From assembly GCA_964484135.1 (NCBI GenBank), contig CAZAEL010000004.1:1-64000 (forward strand): a stretch of DNA of 64,000 nucleotides, given 5' to 3'. Shown piece by piece: positions 12,267-20,342 of this stretch (the first letter of the stretch is position 1; every line of letters starts with the position of its first letter). Source of the DNA: CAZAEL01 sp964484135. Lineage in GTDB: Bacteria > Elusimicrobiota > Elusimicrobia > FEN-1173. The translations under genes and the position numbers were made by a program. A model generated the notes under the pieces. It ran no database searches, was not told where the DNA came from, and saw nothing but the letters and a program-made list of their open reading frames with translations.

Positions 12267-12293
12267 TAATGAATTGAAACAATATTGTAAATA
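12267..12293 (-). promoter_or_regulatory. AT-rich patch with palindrome upstream of the giant gene
   Basis: An unusually AT-rich stretch in a GC-rich gap contains the perfect palindrome ACAATATTGT at 12279-12288 and TTTACA-like sequence. It is the only candidate promoter or operator for the giant gene, but no good -10 box can be paired with it. Confidence 0.25.
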
Positions 12294-12342
12294 GTCCGCG
12301 CCGAGGAAAATCGGGTGTTCAGGGAGGCGGCGCGAAAGACCC

Positions 12343-13023
12343 TTAGTTTTTCCGCACGTAGATGTTCTTGGCCACGCTTTCTTCCAAAGCCAGCTGGCTC
12401 TCCCCCACCTGCAGGACAAAGGTGGGAAAGGTCTGGTGCAGGTGGACCTGGGCGCCCGGGATGACGCCCAGGGACAGGAGCTTGTGCAGCTCCGGGTGCT
12501 CCTGCAGCCGGACGTACGCGATGCGGCCGTCCTCCCCCGCGGCCATCTTGTCGAGGCTCACCACGATGGGCTCCAGATGGTCTTCCGCCCGGCGGCAGCA
12601 GTCCCCCGGCGGGATGCGGGAGCCGTGAGGGCATTCCACCGGATGCCCCAGGAGCGTGCAGATGGACTGGGTGACCTCCGGGGAGATGATGTGCTCCCAC
12701 TGGCAGGCGTTGGGGTCCACCGCGGACCGGTCCAGGCTCAGGACGTCGGTGAGGAGCCGTTCCGCCAGCCGGTGCCGGCGGATGATGTCCTTGGCCAGGG
12801 CCTCTCCCTGCGCGGTCAAGTCCACTTGATCGCCCGCTTCCCGGATGAAACCCCGCCGCTGAAGGTTTTCGTACGTGCCGCCGCCGATGGATTCCTCCAG
12901 CGCCGGCGCCACGGCCGCCTTCGCGCGGACGCCGGTCTCGAACTTGTGCCAGATCAGGCCCAGCGCCTCCTCCAAATCCTCCTGCTCCGCGCTGGGGATG
13001 GGAAATTTTTTCTCTTCGGTCAT
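12343..13023 (-). CDS. DtxR/MntR-type metal-dependent regulator with C-terminal FeoA domain
   Basis: A 226-residue transcription factor. The N-terminal winged helix (about 1-70) is followed by the DtxR dimerisation and metal domain (about 70-140, with CQWEH and a later C/H-rich stretch CPHGSRIPPGDCC). A FeoA/SH3-like domain (about 145-226, with LLSLGVIPGAQVHLHQ) completes it. Family members repress iron or manganese uptake genes when loaded with metal. It is the last gene of the iron operon, 16 bp after feoB, and no separate feoA gene is present, so its FeoA domain may also serve the transporter. Whether iron or manganese is the ligand cannot be told from sequence. Confidence 0.92.
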   Translation of the reverse strand: MTEEKKFPIPSAEQEDLEEALGLIWHKFETGVRAKAAVAPALEESIGGGTYENLQRRGFIREAGDQVDLTAQGEALAKDIIRRHRLAERLLTDVLSLDRSAVDPNACQWEHIISPEVTQSICTLLGHPVECPHGSRIPPGDCCRRAEDHLEPIVVSLDKMAAGEDGRIAYVRLQEHPELHKLLSLGVIPGAQVHLHQTFPTFVLQVGESQLALEESVAKNIYVRKN

Positions 13024-13039
13024 GACGCGAAACCCCCTT

Positions 13040-15013
13040 TCAGATCAACCACGGGAAAAGCCCCAGCAGGCCGTTGACGGCGCCGGCCACGGCCAGGGCC
13101 GCGACCAGCACCACGGCCGTGATCGCGGCGGCCCCCTTCCAGCCCCGCTCCTTGATCACCATCATCCACTGGGCCACGCAGGGCATGAAGAGGGTGATGA
13201 GGATCAGGCTCACCACCACCTGCCGCAGGTCCATGAGGCCTTCCTTCTGCATCTGGTACAGGCCGGCCGCGCCGTAGTCCCGCCGCAGGAACCCGATGAT
13301 GAAGGCCTCCGTGGCCCGGGCCGGCAGCCCCAAAAAGCCCTGCACCACCGGGGCGCAGAGCCTCTCCAGGGCCTTCAGCCAGCCCAGCTTGTCCAGGGAA
13401 AAGAGGGCCAGCGTCCCCCACACGAACAGCGGCACCACCTCCTTCAAGTACCATTTCAGCCGCGCCTTCATCTTCAAATAGATGTTGCGGAGGAGGGGCC
13501 GCCGGATGGGCGGGATCTCCATCACGAAGGTGGAGCGGGAGCCGGGCAGGAGCCGGGAGGCGGCCCAGCCCGTCAGGAGCGTGGTGCCCGCCACCACCGA
13601 GAACCACAGCGCCAGCACCTTCCAGGACATGCCCGCGGTCATGGCCAGGATCACGGCCAGCTGGGCCGAGCAGGGGATGGTCAGGGACAGCAGGATGGTC
13701 ACGATGAGGCGCTCCTTCTTGGTGTCCAGGATGCGCGTGGTCATGGTGGCCATGGTGTCGCACCCCAGCCCCAGGACCATGGGCAGCACGGCCCGGCCGT
13801 TCAGCCCCATGAGACGGAAGACCCGGTCCAGCATCACGGACAGGCGCGGCAGGTACCCCGAATCCTCCAGGAGCCCGAAGGCCAGGAAAAACGTCGTGAC
13901 GATGGGCAGGATCAAGGCGAAGGCGTACGTGAAGGCCATGCTGACGACGCCGTAGGGCCCCACCAGCAGTTCCTGCAGGAAGCGCGAGGGAAGGAACGTC
14001 TCGATCAGCTTGGCGGCCGCGGGCGTGAGGTACTGGCCGAACACCGTGTTCTCCAAAAAATCCACGGCCGTGCCCGCGCCGAACACCCCCACGAACTCGT
14101 ACATCAGGAACAGCGCCGCGGCCGCGATGAGGTACCCCGGCCAGGGCCGCATGCACCAATGTCCGAGACGCGCCGCCCAGGTGGGCGAAATCCGTCCGTC
14201 CTGGGACACCGCCTCGGCCAGGGCCTCCAGGACCCAGGCTTCCCGGGCCTCGAAAACCAGCAAACGGGGCGACCGGGCGAAGGCCGCGCGTTGGCGCGCG
14301 GCCGCCTCCTGAAGGCCTTTCTCCGCGGCGCTCCCGGCCAGGCCGTTGTGGACCCAGGTGAGCACCGACTCGTCGCCGGACAACAGGGCCAGGGCCGCGG
14401 CCTCCCGGGAGGCGTAATCCGCTTTCCAAAACCCCGCGATCGCCTCCATGGCCCGCGAAATCTCCGCCGGAAAAGGGACCGCCACGCGGGGGGCCCGGGC
14501 CCGGGCCACGGCCCGCTTCAGCTCGGACAGCCCCTCGCCGGTCGTGGCCACCGTCTCCAGCACCGGCACCCCGCCCAGGAGCCGGCCGAGGCGCTCCACG
14601 TCCACGGAAATGCCCCGGTCCAGGGCCTCGTCCGTCATGTTCAGGACCAGGACCAGGGGCCGGCCGAAGGCCGCCAGCTCCAGGGTCAGCATCAGCGCGC
14701 GGCGGAGGTTCTTGGCGTCCGCCACCTGCACCACCACGTCGGGCTGCTCCCGCAGGAGCACGTCCCGCGTGACCCGCTCGTCCTCCGAATGGGGGATCAG
14801 GGAGTTCACGCCCGGCGTGTCCACCACCTGGAACTGCCCTCCCGCGAACCAGCCCATGCCGCGGGCCATGTCCACGGTGGTGCCCGGGTAGTTGGACACG
14901 GCCACGTACTTGCCCGTGAGCCGGTTGAAGATGACGGACTTCCCCACGTTGGGGTTGCCCACCAGCGCCAGGGTCTTCGTGGTGATGATCTTGTCCGCGA
15001 CCGCGGTCGTCAT
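13040..15013 (-). CDS. feoB: FeoB ferrous iron transporter
   Basis: A 657-residue inner-membrane Fe(II) transporter. The N-terminal G domain shows GNPNVGKS, NYPGTT, DTPG and NMTD. The polytopic C-terminal part carries GLGCDTMATMTTR, the gate region with its conserved cysteine. I place the start at 15013 because its ATGA overlaps the apbE stop; a GTG at 15034 would add seven residues and bury the GGAG ribosome site. Translational coupling to apbE, a flavin transferase, suggests that ferric iron is reduced outside the cytoplasm before uptake. Confidence 0.96.
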   Translation of the reverse strand: MTTAVADKIITTKTLALVGNPNVGKSVIFNRLTGKYVAVSNYPGTTVDMARGMGWFAGGQFQVVDTPGVNSLIPHSEDERVTRDVLLREQPDVVVQVADAKNLRRALMLTLELAAFGRPLVLVLNMTDEALDRGISVDVERLGRLLGGVPVLETVATTGEGLSELKRAVARARAPRVAVPFPAEISRAMEAIAGFWKADYASREAAALALLSGDESVLTWVHNGLAGSAAEKGLQEAAARQRAAFARSPRLLVFEAREAWVLEALAEAVSQDGRISPTWAARLGHWCMRPWPGYLIAAAALFLMYEFVGVFGAGTAVDFLENTVFGQYLTPAAAKLIETFLPSRFLQELLVGPYGVVSMAFTYAFALILPIVTTFFLAFGLLEDSGYLPRLSVMLDRVFRLMGLNGRAVLPMVLGLGCDTMATMTTRILDTKKERLIVTILLSLTIPCSAQLAVILAMTAGMSWKVLALWFSVVAGTTLLTGWAASRLLPGSRSTFVMEIPPIRRPLLRNIYLKMKARLKWYLKEVVPLFVWGTLALFSLDKLGWLKALERLCAPVVQGFLGLPARATEAFIIGFLRRDYGAAGLYQMQKEGLMDLRQVVVSLILITLFMPCVAQWMMVIKERGWKGAAAITAVVLVAALAVAGAVNGLLGLFPWLI

Positions 15014-16017
15014 TGCTCGAAGGTCTCCTTCCACTTTCGGGAAGCGGCGGCCCCGAGGCCCTTCCCCTCTTCCTCAAAAACGAACCGCGCGGCCACGCCT
15101 TCTTGGTCCGCCCACGCAAGGCCCTCCCGGGGCCCCATCACGAAGAGCGCGGTGGACAGGGCGTCCGCGGCCTCGGCCGCGGGGGCCCACACGGTCACGC
15201 TCTCGCAGGCGGAAGCCGGATAACCGGTCCGCGGATCCAGGATGTGCCCATAGCGGCGCGGCCGGCCGCCGCGTCCGTCCTTGGGGCCGGCGGCCGTGAA
15301 AAAATGTTCCGAGGCGGCGGAGGTCGCCAGCGACCCGCTGCCCTTGACGTCAAAGGACGGAACCGCGCCGGGCGCGCGCAGGGCCGCCGGCCAGACGCGC
15401 GGACGGGCCGACCAAAACAGAAGCTGTCCCCCGAAATCCATGACAACCTGATCCGCTCCGCCCGCGGACGAGACCTTCTCCAGCGCCCGGTCCAGGGCCC
15501 AACCCTTGCCGATGGCGCCGAAGTTCAGGGCCATGCCTCTCAGCGGCAGTTGAACGGACAGGGCGGAGGCGTTCCATCGCACTTTTTCATGCCCCACGCG
15601 ACTCAATGCTGCTTTAACGTCAGCCGGTTCCGGCACGCGCGGGGTCGGCGTTTCAAAACCCCAGGCCCGGATCAACGCCCCGGCCGTGGGGTCGAAGGCG
15701 CCGCCCGTCCTGCGGGCCCACTCCAGGGCGCTCCGCAAAGCCCTCAGCGTGTCGGAAGACACCGCCGCGCCTTCCGGCGCGGCCGCGTTGATCCGGCTCA
15801 CCTCGCTGTCCGGCTTGTACGTGGACAGCAGCCGGTCCCACCGCCCCACCTCATCGAACACCGCGTCCGCCGTCCGGTCCAACGCGGCCTTGTCCCGCCC
15901 GGTCAAGGACACGCGAAGCAGGGTGCCCATCACGTACTGGGCCCGGGTCAGCTCCTCGGCCGCAAGGCCCGCCGGCCCGGCCAGGCAGACCAGCGTCAGG
16001 AGGATTTTATGCGCCAA
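15010..16017 (-). CDS. apbE: ApbE FMN transferase
   Basis: A 335-residue protein with an N-terminal Sec signal (cleavage near AEE, residue 20). ApbE uses FAD and Mg2+ to attach FMN covalently to a Ser/Thr of target proteins outside the cytoplasm. Family motifs are present: YVMGTLLRVS, GGAFDPTAGALIRAWGF, FGAIGKGWALDRA and HILDPRTGYPAS. It overlaps both neighbours (22 bp upstream, 4 bp downstream). Its natural substrate is almost certainly the FMN-binding protein encoded two genes upstream, which carries the acceptor motif. Confidence 0.95.
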   Translation of the reverse strand: MAHKILLTLVCLAGPAGLAAEELTRAQYVMGTLLRVSLTGRDKAALDRTADAVFDEVGRWDRLLSTYKPDSEVSRINAAAPEGAAVSSDTLRALRSALEWARRTGGAFDPTAGALIRAWGFETPTPRVPEPADVKAALSRVGHEKVRWNASALSVQLPLRGMALNFGAIGKGWALDRALEKVSSAGGADQVVMDFGGQLLFWSARPRVWPAALRAPGAVPSFDVKGSGSLATSAASEHFFTAAGPKDGRGGRPRRYGHILDPRTGYPASACESVTVWAPAAEAADALSTALFVMGPREGLAWADQEGVAARFVFEEEGKGLGAAASRKWKETFEQ

Positions 16018-16679
16018 AGCACGATCCCGGTGACGATCAAAACCAAAAGCGCCGCGGCCGCCGCGTCATAGACCTTCACGAACCATTGGCCGAAGAAATG
16101 CCCGCTGTGGAGGCTGCGCGCGATGCGCATCCAATTCTTCCGCTGAAGATCGAAATCCAGCGGCTCCCAGGGGCCGCCCGCGGCGGGTTTCTTCAAAAGA
16201 CCGGCGGAGGTCTCCAAAAACAAGTCCCCCCCGGCGGAAACCGAAAGGCCCACCAGTTCCACGTCCGCGCCTTGGGGATCAAAGGGCAGGTCCACGGGTT
16301 CCCAGACCGTGCCGCCGTCCCGGGACGCCAAAGGCCCCTGCCACCGTTGAAGGACATAGAGAACCTTGGGGTCGCCCGGATGAAAGGCGATGTCCACCGT
16401 TTCCAGCGGCGGGAAGGCCATGGGGACCTCTTCCCAGGTTTTGCCGTTGTCCTCGGAACGCTCCAAAGCGGAGCGGGTGCCGCGGTACAGCCTTCCCGGA
16501 CGGGACGGGTCCGCGGCCAGGGACAGACGCTCCTCCATGGCGCCCTTGATGAGACCGGCCGGATGGTTCAGGACCACGCCCGTGGCCGCCAGCGCCAGAA
16601 CGAACAGCGCGCTGGACAGGCCCACGGCGTTGTGCAGGCCCTTGAACAGGAGGCGGGGGTTAACGCTCTTCGGACCCAT
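15996..16679 (-). CDS. PepSY-TM-like membrane protein with periplasmic BNR-type domain
   Basis: A 227-residue protein with one TM helix near residues 17-37, starting HNAVGLSSALFVLALAATGVVLNH in the style of PepSY-TM/ferric-reductase-like proteins, and a second at about 204-222. Between them lies a periplasmic beta-propeller-like stretch (SEDNGKTWEEVP, SRDGGTVWEPV: BNR/Asp-box-type repeats). The second TM is preceded by SLHSGHFFGQW, with histidines that could ligate haem. Position between the FMN-binding protein and ApbE suggests a membrane electron conduit to the flavin. That role is inference. Confidence 0.75.
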   Translation of the reverse strand: MGPKSVNPRLLFKGLHNAVGLSSALFVLALAATGVVLNHPAGLIKGAMEERLSLAADPSRPGRLYRGTRSALERSEDNGKTWEEVPMAFPPLETVDIAFHPGDPKVLYVLQRWQGPLASRDGGTVWEPVDLPFDPQGADVELVGLSVSAGGDLFLETSAGLLKKPAAGGPWEPLDFDLQRKNWMRIARSLHSGHFFGQWFVKVYDAAAAALLVLIVTGIVLWRIKSS

Positions 16680-17277
16680 AGACCTCTTCCAGGACGAGCA
16701 GCGCCCGTTTCACGCCCGCGGCCATGGCCCGCACCGAAAGCGTGGCGCCGGTGACGTTGATGACGTCCCGGTTGATCCGCAAGGGGCTCCGGCCCGTCTT
16801 TCCCTTGAACTGCCTCAGGAACCTGGCTTTGCGCACCTCTCCGCCGCGGGGTTCCCGGTACACCAGAACCTCCACCGCCTCCGCGCGGAAGTCCGGCGCG
16901 GCCTTCACGATGAAGGTGATGGGCTTGTACTTGCCGACCTCCTCCGTGACGAGGGCGTACCCGTCGAGCCGGCCCCCGGAAAAACCCCGGTGGACGGTGT
17001 ATTCCTCCGCCTCCAGGCGCCAGCCCAGCCGGCGCTCCACGCGCTGTTTCTGCGCGGGGGTGAGGCGGACCGTCTCCTTCTCCAAACGGTCGGCCCGGGG
17101 AAACACCTTGGCCAGGGCCTGCTCCGGGGTGAGGTACACCTCCTCCACGAAGTCCGGGTACTCCTCCCCTCCTCGTGCGGGGAGAGACACAGGACCCAAG
17201 ACCAAAGACAAGAGACCGAAGACGACGCACGCCTTCGTTGTGCGGCTTGGCCTCCGATCTCGCGTCTCAGGTCCCAT
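16660..17277 (-). CDS. FMN-binding-domain protein with covalent flavin attachment motif
   Basis: A 205-residue exported protein (hydrophobic segment about 17-33, cleavage near PARGGEE) of the RnfG/NqrC-type FMN_bind family. The motif DVINVTGATLS at about 171-181 matches the ApbE acceptor consensus, with Thr179 the expected FMN site. FLRQFKGKTG precedes it, as in relatives. Its first residues are encoded by an inverted-arm repeat, so the true start could be slightly downstream. It overlaps the next gene by 20 bp and follows the porin by 15 bp. The likely role is an extracytoplasmic flavin redox carrier reducing Fe(III) for FeoB. Confidence 0.9.
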   Translation of the reverse strand: MGPETRDRRPSRTTKACVVFGLLSLVLGPVSLPARGGEEYPDFVEEVYLTPEQALAKVFPRADRLEKETVRLTPAQKQRVERRLGWRLEAEEYTVHRGFSGGRLDGYALVTEEVGKYKPITFIVKAAPDFRAEAVEVLVYREPRGGEVRKARFLRQFKGKTGRSPLRINRDVINVTGATLSVRAMAAGVKRALLVLEEVYGSEER

Positions 17278-17287
17278 GTCTCATGTC
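17187..17287. repeat. Inverted-arm repeat at the start of the FMN-binding gene
   Basis: Left arm ACAGGACCCAAGACCAAAGA-type units and right arm GTCTCAGGTCCCATGTCTCA surround a CGCAC...GTGCG hairpin. The right arm supplies the ATG and first codons of the FMN-binding protein, and the left arm falls just after its signal helix. Confidence 0.6.
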
Positions 17288-17292
17288 CGCCG

Positions 17293-18513
17293 CTAGAAGT
17301 AGCTGGCGAAGGACAGGGACAGGGTGTTGTTGTCCGTCCTGGGGCTCTCGTGGTTCACCGCGTAATCGATCACGAACACCGCGTCCTCCACGGGCCGGAA
17401 GTTCAGGCCGTAGGTCTCCCGCGTCGTCCGCCGGGACAGGTCCGTGTCGTACTCGTCGTACCGGAACACCGCGGTGAAGGTGGACCCCGGCCTCAACTTG
17501 TCCTGCAGGAAGTGGAAGTTGGCCTGGCCGTAATAGCCGTTCAGACGGCCCGGCACCGCGGTCTGGGAAATGCCCGCGCCCCGGTCCACCTTGGCCTGGG
17601 CCGCCTCGCCCAGGATCTCCAGCGGGCCGAACTGGGCGGCCGCGTCCACCGCCGTGATGGTCAGGTCGTTGTCCCCCGCGTCGTCGTACGCGCCCGAATG
17701 GCCGGACACGCCGAGCTCGTAGCCCAGCCGCGGGCTGTAACCGATCCGTCCGACCAGGGCCTTGTTGTTGTTGTTGTCAGACTTCTGCAAACCGCGGGCG
17801 TTGCGCAGGCCCCCCGCGGCGGTGATGTTGCCCCCCTGGGTCTTGGAGGTGGTGGTCGTGACCGCGCCCGTGGTCAGGTTGGCGGTTTGGGCCGTGTTGG
17901 TCCTGGTGCCGTTGAAGCCGTTCACCACGTACACCTCATAATCCACCTTCTGCAGCTCGGTCGGATAAACGGTGCCGAAGAACCCAAAGCCGGCCTCGGT
18001 CAGCGTCGTGGGGATCACGAACTGGCTCACGAGCGGCCGGTTGGTCAGGTCCTGCAGAGGCGTGTCGTGCGCCAGGTTTAGTTTGCCGAGGGGCGTCAGG
18101 ACAAGCCCGCCGCGGGCCGCCAGCTTTTCCGAGAAGATGTCGTAGTCCAGCACCGCGAACTCCACTTTCAGCTCGCCCTCCTTCTGGGGGTTGTGGGGGC
18201 CGCCGTATTCGATCTCGATCTCCGTGGCGAACCGGATGCCCTCGGCGATGTCCGAGTAAATGAACGGGATCAACCGGTGGTTGCGCATGAACCCGTTGGC
18301 CTTCTGGGTCTTGGCGTACTCGAAGTCCATGTACCCCCCGATGTGCGTGCCCCGGCCCATGCGCCGCCAGAAGGGCTTGGAATAGAGCCCCTTGCCGATG
18401 GAGCCGGACACCTCGCCCCGGCTGTCCGCCGCCTTGCTCCCGGCCTCCTCGGCCATGGCCGGAAGGACCGCCAAACAAATCACCGATACCGCCGCCGTCA
18501 ACCAACGTTTCAT
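17293..18513 (-). CDS. Outer-membrane porin (OprO/P-like beta barrel)
   Basis: A 406-residue protein with signal peptide MKRWLTAAVSVICLAVLPAMA. The mature part alternates amphipathic strands with Gly/Asn/Asp-rich turns and ends in an aromatic-terminated strand (LSLSFASYF), as in outer-membrane barrels. GTHIGGYMDFEY and the C-terminal NFRPVEDAVFVIDY resemble phosphate-selective-porin-type proteins. The longer frame to 18720 is rejected because it lacks a signal. It is the second gene of the Fur-linked operon and may admit iron chelates or electron-carrying small molecules. Confidence 0.82.
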   Translation of the reverse strand: MKRWLTAAVSVICLAVLPAMAEEAGSKAADSRGEVSGSIGKGLYSKPFWRRMGRGTHIGGYMDFEYAKTQKANGFMRNHRLIPFIYSDIAEGIRFATEIEIEYGGPHNPQKEGELKVEFAVLDYDIFSEKLAARGGLVLTPLGKLNLAHDTPLQDLTNRPLVSQFVIPTTLTEAGFGFFGTVYPTELQKVDYEVYVVNGFNGTRTNTAQTANLTTGAVTTTTSKTQGGNITAAGGLRNARGLQKSDNNNNKALVGRIGYSPRLGYELGVSGHSGAYDDAGDNDLTITAVDAAAQFGPLEILGEAAQAKVDRGAGISQTAVPGRLNGYYGQANFHFLQDKLRPGSTFTAVFRYDEYDTDLSRRTTRETYGLNFRPVEDAVFVIDYAVNHESPRTDNNTLSLSFASYF

Positions 18514-18524
18514 GTCGTTCCTCT

Positions 18525-18728
18525 CTATGTCAGGGGAATCAATTCCCCGCGTTGTGGGGCTCTGGACGCGCGGTCTCTGGCCGCCTGGGAGGAGGACTCC
18601 GCCTCCCGCCAGGAAAAATCGTCGAGCCCGAGCCGCCACACCCGCTTGCAGCGGCGGCACTTCAGCTCGATCCCTTCTTGGGTGCGGCGGGCCAGGAGCG
18701 CCCCGCAGTCGCAGCGACACTCCGTCAT
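18525..18728 (-). CDS. Small Com-like zinc-ribbon protein
   Basis: A 67-residue protein with two cysteine pairs, CDCG and CRRC, spaced as CxC-x16-CxxC around IELKC. This pattern resembles the Mu Com/YqiG zinc finger, a translational regulator or nucleic-acid-binding ribbon. The C-terminal third is polar and low-complexity. The start at 18728 is chosen because it is the first ATG downstream of the Fur-linked promoter; the longer frame would run through that promoter. It is the first gene of the iron operon, 11 bp before the porin. Function unknown. Confidence 0.65.
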   Translation of the reverse strand: MTECRCDCGALLARRTQEGIELKCRRCKRVWRLGLDDFSWREAESSSQAARDRASRAPQRGELIPLT

Positions 18729-18750
18729 GCGGCCCCCGCCGTCCCCGTTG

Positions 18751-18776
18751 TGAAATTGAAATTCAATCTCATTATA
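18751..18776 (-). promoter_or_regulatory. Fur-type operator and -10 box for the iron operon
   Basis: A 21-bp palindrome, TGARATTGA-N3-TCAATTTCA on the minus strand (18751-18771), begins at the last base pair of a TATAAT box (18771-18776). The -35 position 17 bp upstream is poor (GC-rich, no TTGACA). The operator would cover the transcription start, a repressor geometry. The same element precedes fur and the operon at 20.3 kb, which is why I call it a Fur site. Confidence 0.8.
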
Positions 18777-18790
18777 GGCCCAAAAAAAAT

Positions 18791-19228
18791 TTACCGCCGG
18801 GGCGCGGCGGGGGCGTTCTCGCAACGCCGGCACCGGCCGAAGATCTCGTGCCGGTGCCACAGGATCTTAAAATCGTTCTTCCTCGCCACCCGCTCCTGGA
18901 TGCGCTCCACCGCCGGGCTGGAAAACTCCAGCGTGTCCCCGCACTGGACGCAGATCATGTGGTCGTGGTGGNNNNNNNNNNACCGCGTGCGCCCCTGGGC
19001 GTCGGTGACGTGGGAGGCCAGGCCGCATTCCTCCAAAAGTTTGAGCGTGCGGAAGACCGTGGCCCGGCCCAGGCGCGGGTCCCGCCGGCGCAGGGCCTGG
19101 TAGATGTCCTCCGGGGAGAGGTGCCGGTCCGCCTTCAGGAGGAAGGCCAGGATCTCCTCCCTTTGGGGGGTGTGTTTCAGCCCGTTCTTGCGGACGTATT
19201 CGCGGAAAATGGCGAGTTCGTTGTTCAT
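18791..19228 (-). CDS. fur: Fur-family ferric uptake regulator (interrupted by assembly Ns)
   Basis: About 145 residues. A winged helix (LKHTPQREEILAFLL; LSPEDIYQALRRRDPRLGRATVFRTLKLL) is followed by the metal domain with HHDHMICVQCG and a second pair CRRCE, giving a structural Zn(Cys)4 site. Eleven Ns (18971-18981) fall between GRTR and HHDH; relatives usually have a few more residues here, so the true gap is probably somewhat longer. It is transcribed from its own consensus promoter with an overlapping palindrome, which indicates autoregulation. The neighbouring FeoB/flavin operon favours iron over zinc or peroxide sensing. Confidence 0.93.
   Translation of the reverse strand: MNNELAIFREYVRKNGLKHTPQREEILAFLLKADRHLSPEDIYQALRRRDPRLGRATVFRTLKLLEECGLASHVTDAQGRTRXXXXHHDHMICVQCGDTLEFSSPAVERIQERVARKNDFKILWHRHEIFGRCRRCENAPAAPRR
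18971..18981. other. Run of Ns (assembly gap) inside fur
   Basis: Eleven undetermined bases. The reading frame on both sides is consistent with one Fur protein. The real missing length is unknown. Confidence 0.99.
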
Positions 19229-19278
19229 CGAAATTGATATTCAATCTCAATTATAGAACGCTCCCGCCGGCTTGTCAA
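19229..19278 (-). promoter_or_regulatory. Consensus sigma-70 promoter of fur with overlapping Fur-type operator
   Basis: On the minus strand TTGACA (19273-19278), exactly 17 bp, then TATAAT (19250-19255). The palindrome 19229-19249 (TGAGATTGA-ATA-TCAATTTCG) follows directly and ends at the base before the fur ATG. The predicted leader is only about 15 nt and has no Shine-Dalgarno sequence. Confidence 0.9.
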
Positions 19279-19307
19279 GCCCCGCGAAGTCGCCCCGGGC
19301 CGTCCGG

Positions 19308-20069
19308 TCAAAGGCGGAACGCCGCGCCGGCCAGGAGGGTCCTGTCCGTTTCCGGCCCGTTCAGGCCGACCTTCACGCCCACATCCACGTCCACGTCCGC
19401 GGTGAGCCCGAGGATCATCCCTCCCAGGAGGAACGCGGGGCCGGCGCGGCCCCGGGACAGGGTTTCCCTCTCCAGGCCCGCGTTGGCCACCCACGCAAGC
19501 CGGGGAGACGCCCGCACCTCCGCCGCCACGCAACCGTGCCAATGGCGGGGACGGCCCCCCTGCCATTCCCGCGCCAGGTTCCCGTGCAGGGCGCCCCAGC
19601 GGGCCTCCCGGCTGAGGATGAGGGTCCCGGCGTACGCGGGCCGGTCGTCGCCCAGCCCCTTGCTTTCTTCGCCCGTGGGCAGGGTGACGCCCGGTTTGAG
19701 GGCCAGGCTCCAGCGGCCCCTGCGCGCCGCGCGCCACTTCACCTCAAGAGAAGCGTCGGCCAGGCCCTGCCCGGCAAAGCGCCCCTCCGGCCCCCGGCTC
19801 AGGAACCGTTCCAGCGGCGCGCCGAGAACGACGTCCAGCGACTCCAGTCCTCCATAGGAAAAGACGGACGCGAAGGTGGTCCGCGTGTCCGTGGAATCCG
19901 CCTCGTGGTCGCGCCCGTGCTCGGCGTTGACCTCCCACTGGCCGCGGCCGCGCCCCAGCACGCCCGCGTCGTCCGAGACGAGCGGATGGGCGGCGAAGGC
20001 CGGCCGAGACCCGATCAAACAAAGGATCAGCAGACCCCGGCGCGCCCGGCTCCGCGGCTTTCGCTCCAT
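19308..20069 (-). CDS. Outer-membrane protein of the MetA-of-phenol-degradation type (PF13557-like)
   Basis: A 253-residue protein with signal peptide (LLILCLIGSRPAFA). Just after it comes HPLVSDDAGVLGRGRGQWEVN, resembling the TDDAGTLGPGKWQLE opening of the PF13557 family, thought to be outer-membrane barrels. Alternating strands run to a C-terminal LLAGAAFRL. It is the second gene behind the Fur-type promoter at 20.4 kb, 9 bp after the small CxxC gene. The expected role is outer-membrane passage of an unknown substrate under iron control. Confidence 0.7.
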   Translation of the reverse strand: MERKPRSRARRGLLILCLIGSRPAFAAHPLVSDDAGVLGRGRGQWEVNAEHGRDHEADSTDTRTTFASVFSYGGLESLDVVLGAPLERFLSRGPEGRFAGQGLADASLEVKWRAARRGRWSLALKPGVTLPTGEESKGLGDDRPAYAGTLILSREARWGALHGNLAREWQGGRPRHWHGCVAAEVRASPRLAWVANAGLERETLSRGRAGPAFLLGGMILGLTADVDVDVGVKVGLNGPETDRTLLAGAAFRL

Positions 20070-20078
20070 GGCCCGGGA

Positions 20079-20312
20079 CTACTTAAGGTCGAACCGCGGG
20101 CGCCCGTCGTCGAAACGCACCGAATAGCGGGCTCCTCCGCCTTCGTCCAGGAGAGGGTGCTCGGCGGCCTCCTGGAGCATGCGGCAAAGCTCCCGGAACG
20201 CCTCCCGGGGCAGCCGCAGGGCCGCGTTCCCGACGGACAGGTGCACGTCTTCGCAGCCCCGGCACAGGACCGCCTGTCCCAGCCCGGGCCTTTCAGCCAA
20301 TTTTTGATACAT
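20079..20312 (-). CDS. Small CxxC protein of unknown function
   Basis: A 77-residue cytoplasmic-looking protein. It has CRGCEDVHLSVGNAALRLPR followed by a helix (FRELCRMLQEAAEH) and a C-terminal strand ending RFDLK. The layout CxxC, HLxxGN, helix could be a small metal- or haem-binding module, but I cannot name a family with confidence. The ATG at 20312 has GAGGTG 6 nt upstream; the longer frame lacks a ribosome site. It is the first gene behind the third Fur-type promoter. Confidence 0.62.
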   Translation of the reverse strand: MYQKLAERPGLGQAVLCRGCEDVHLSVGNAALRLPREAFRELCRMLQEAAEHPLLDEGGGARYSVRFDDGRPRFDLK

Positions 20313-20342
20313 GGGGTCACCTCGCGTTTCGTCGTGAAACCG

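Noticed and set aside
18525..18860. 111-codon version of the zinc-ribbon gene
   Set aside because: It would start inside fur, upstream of the promoter that serves the operon; ATG 18728 is the consistent start.
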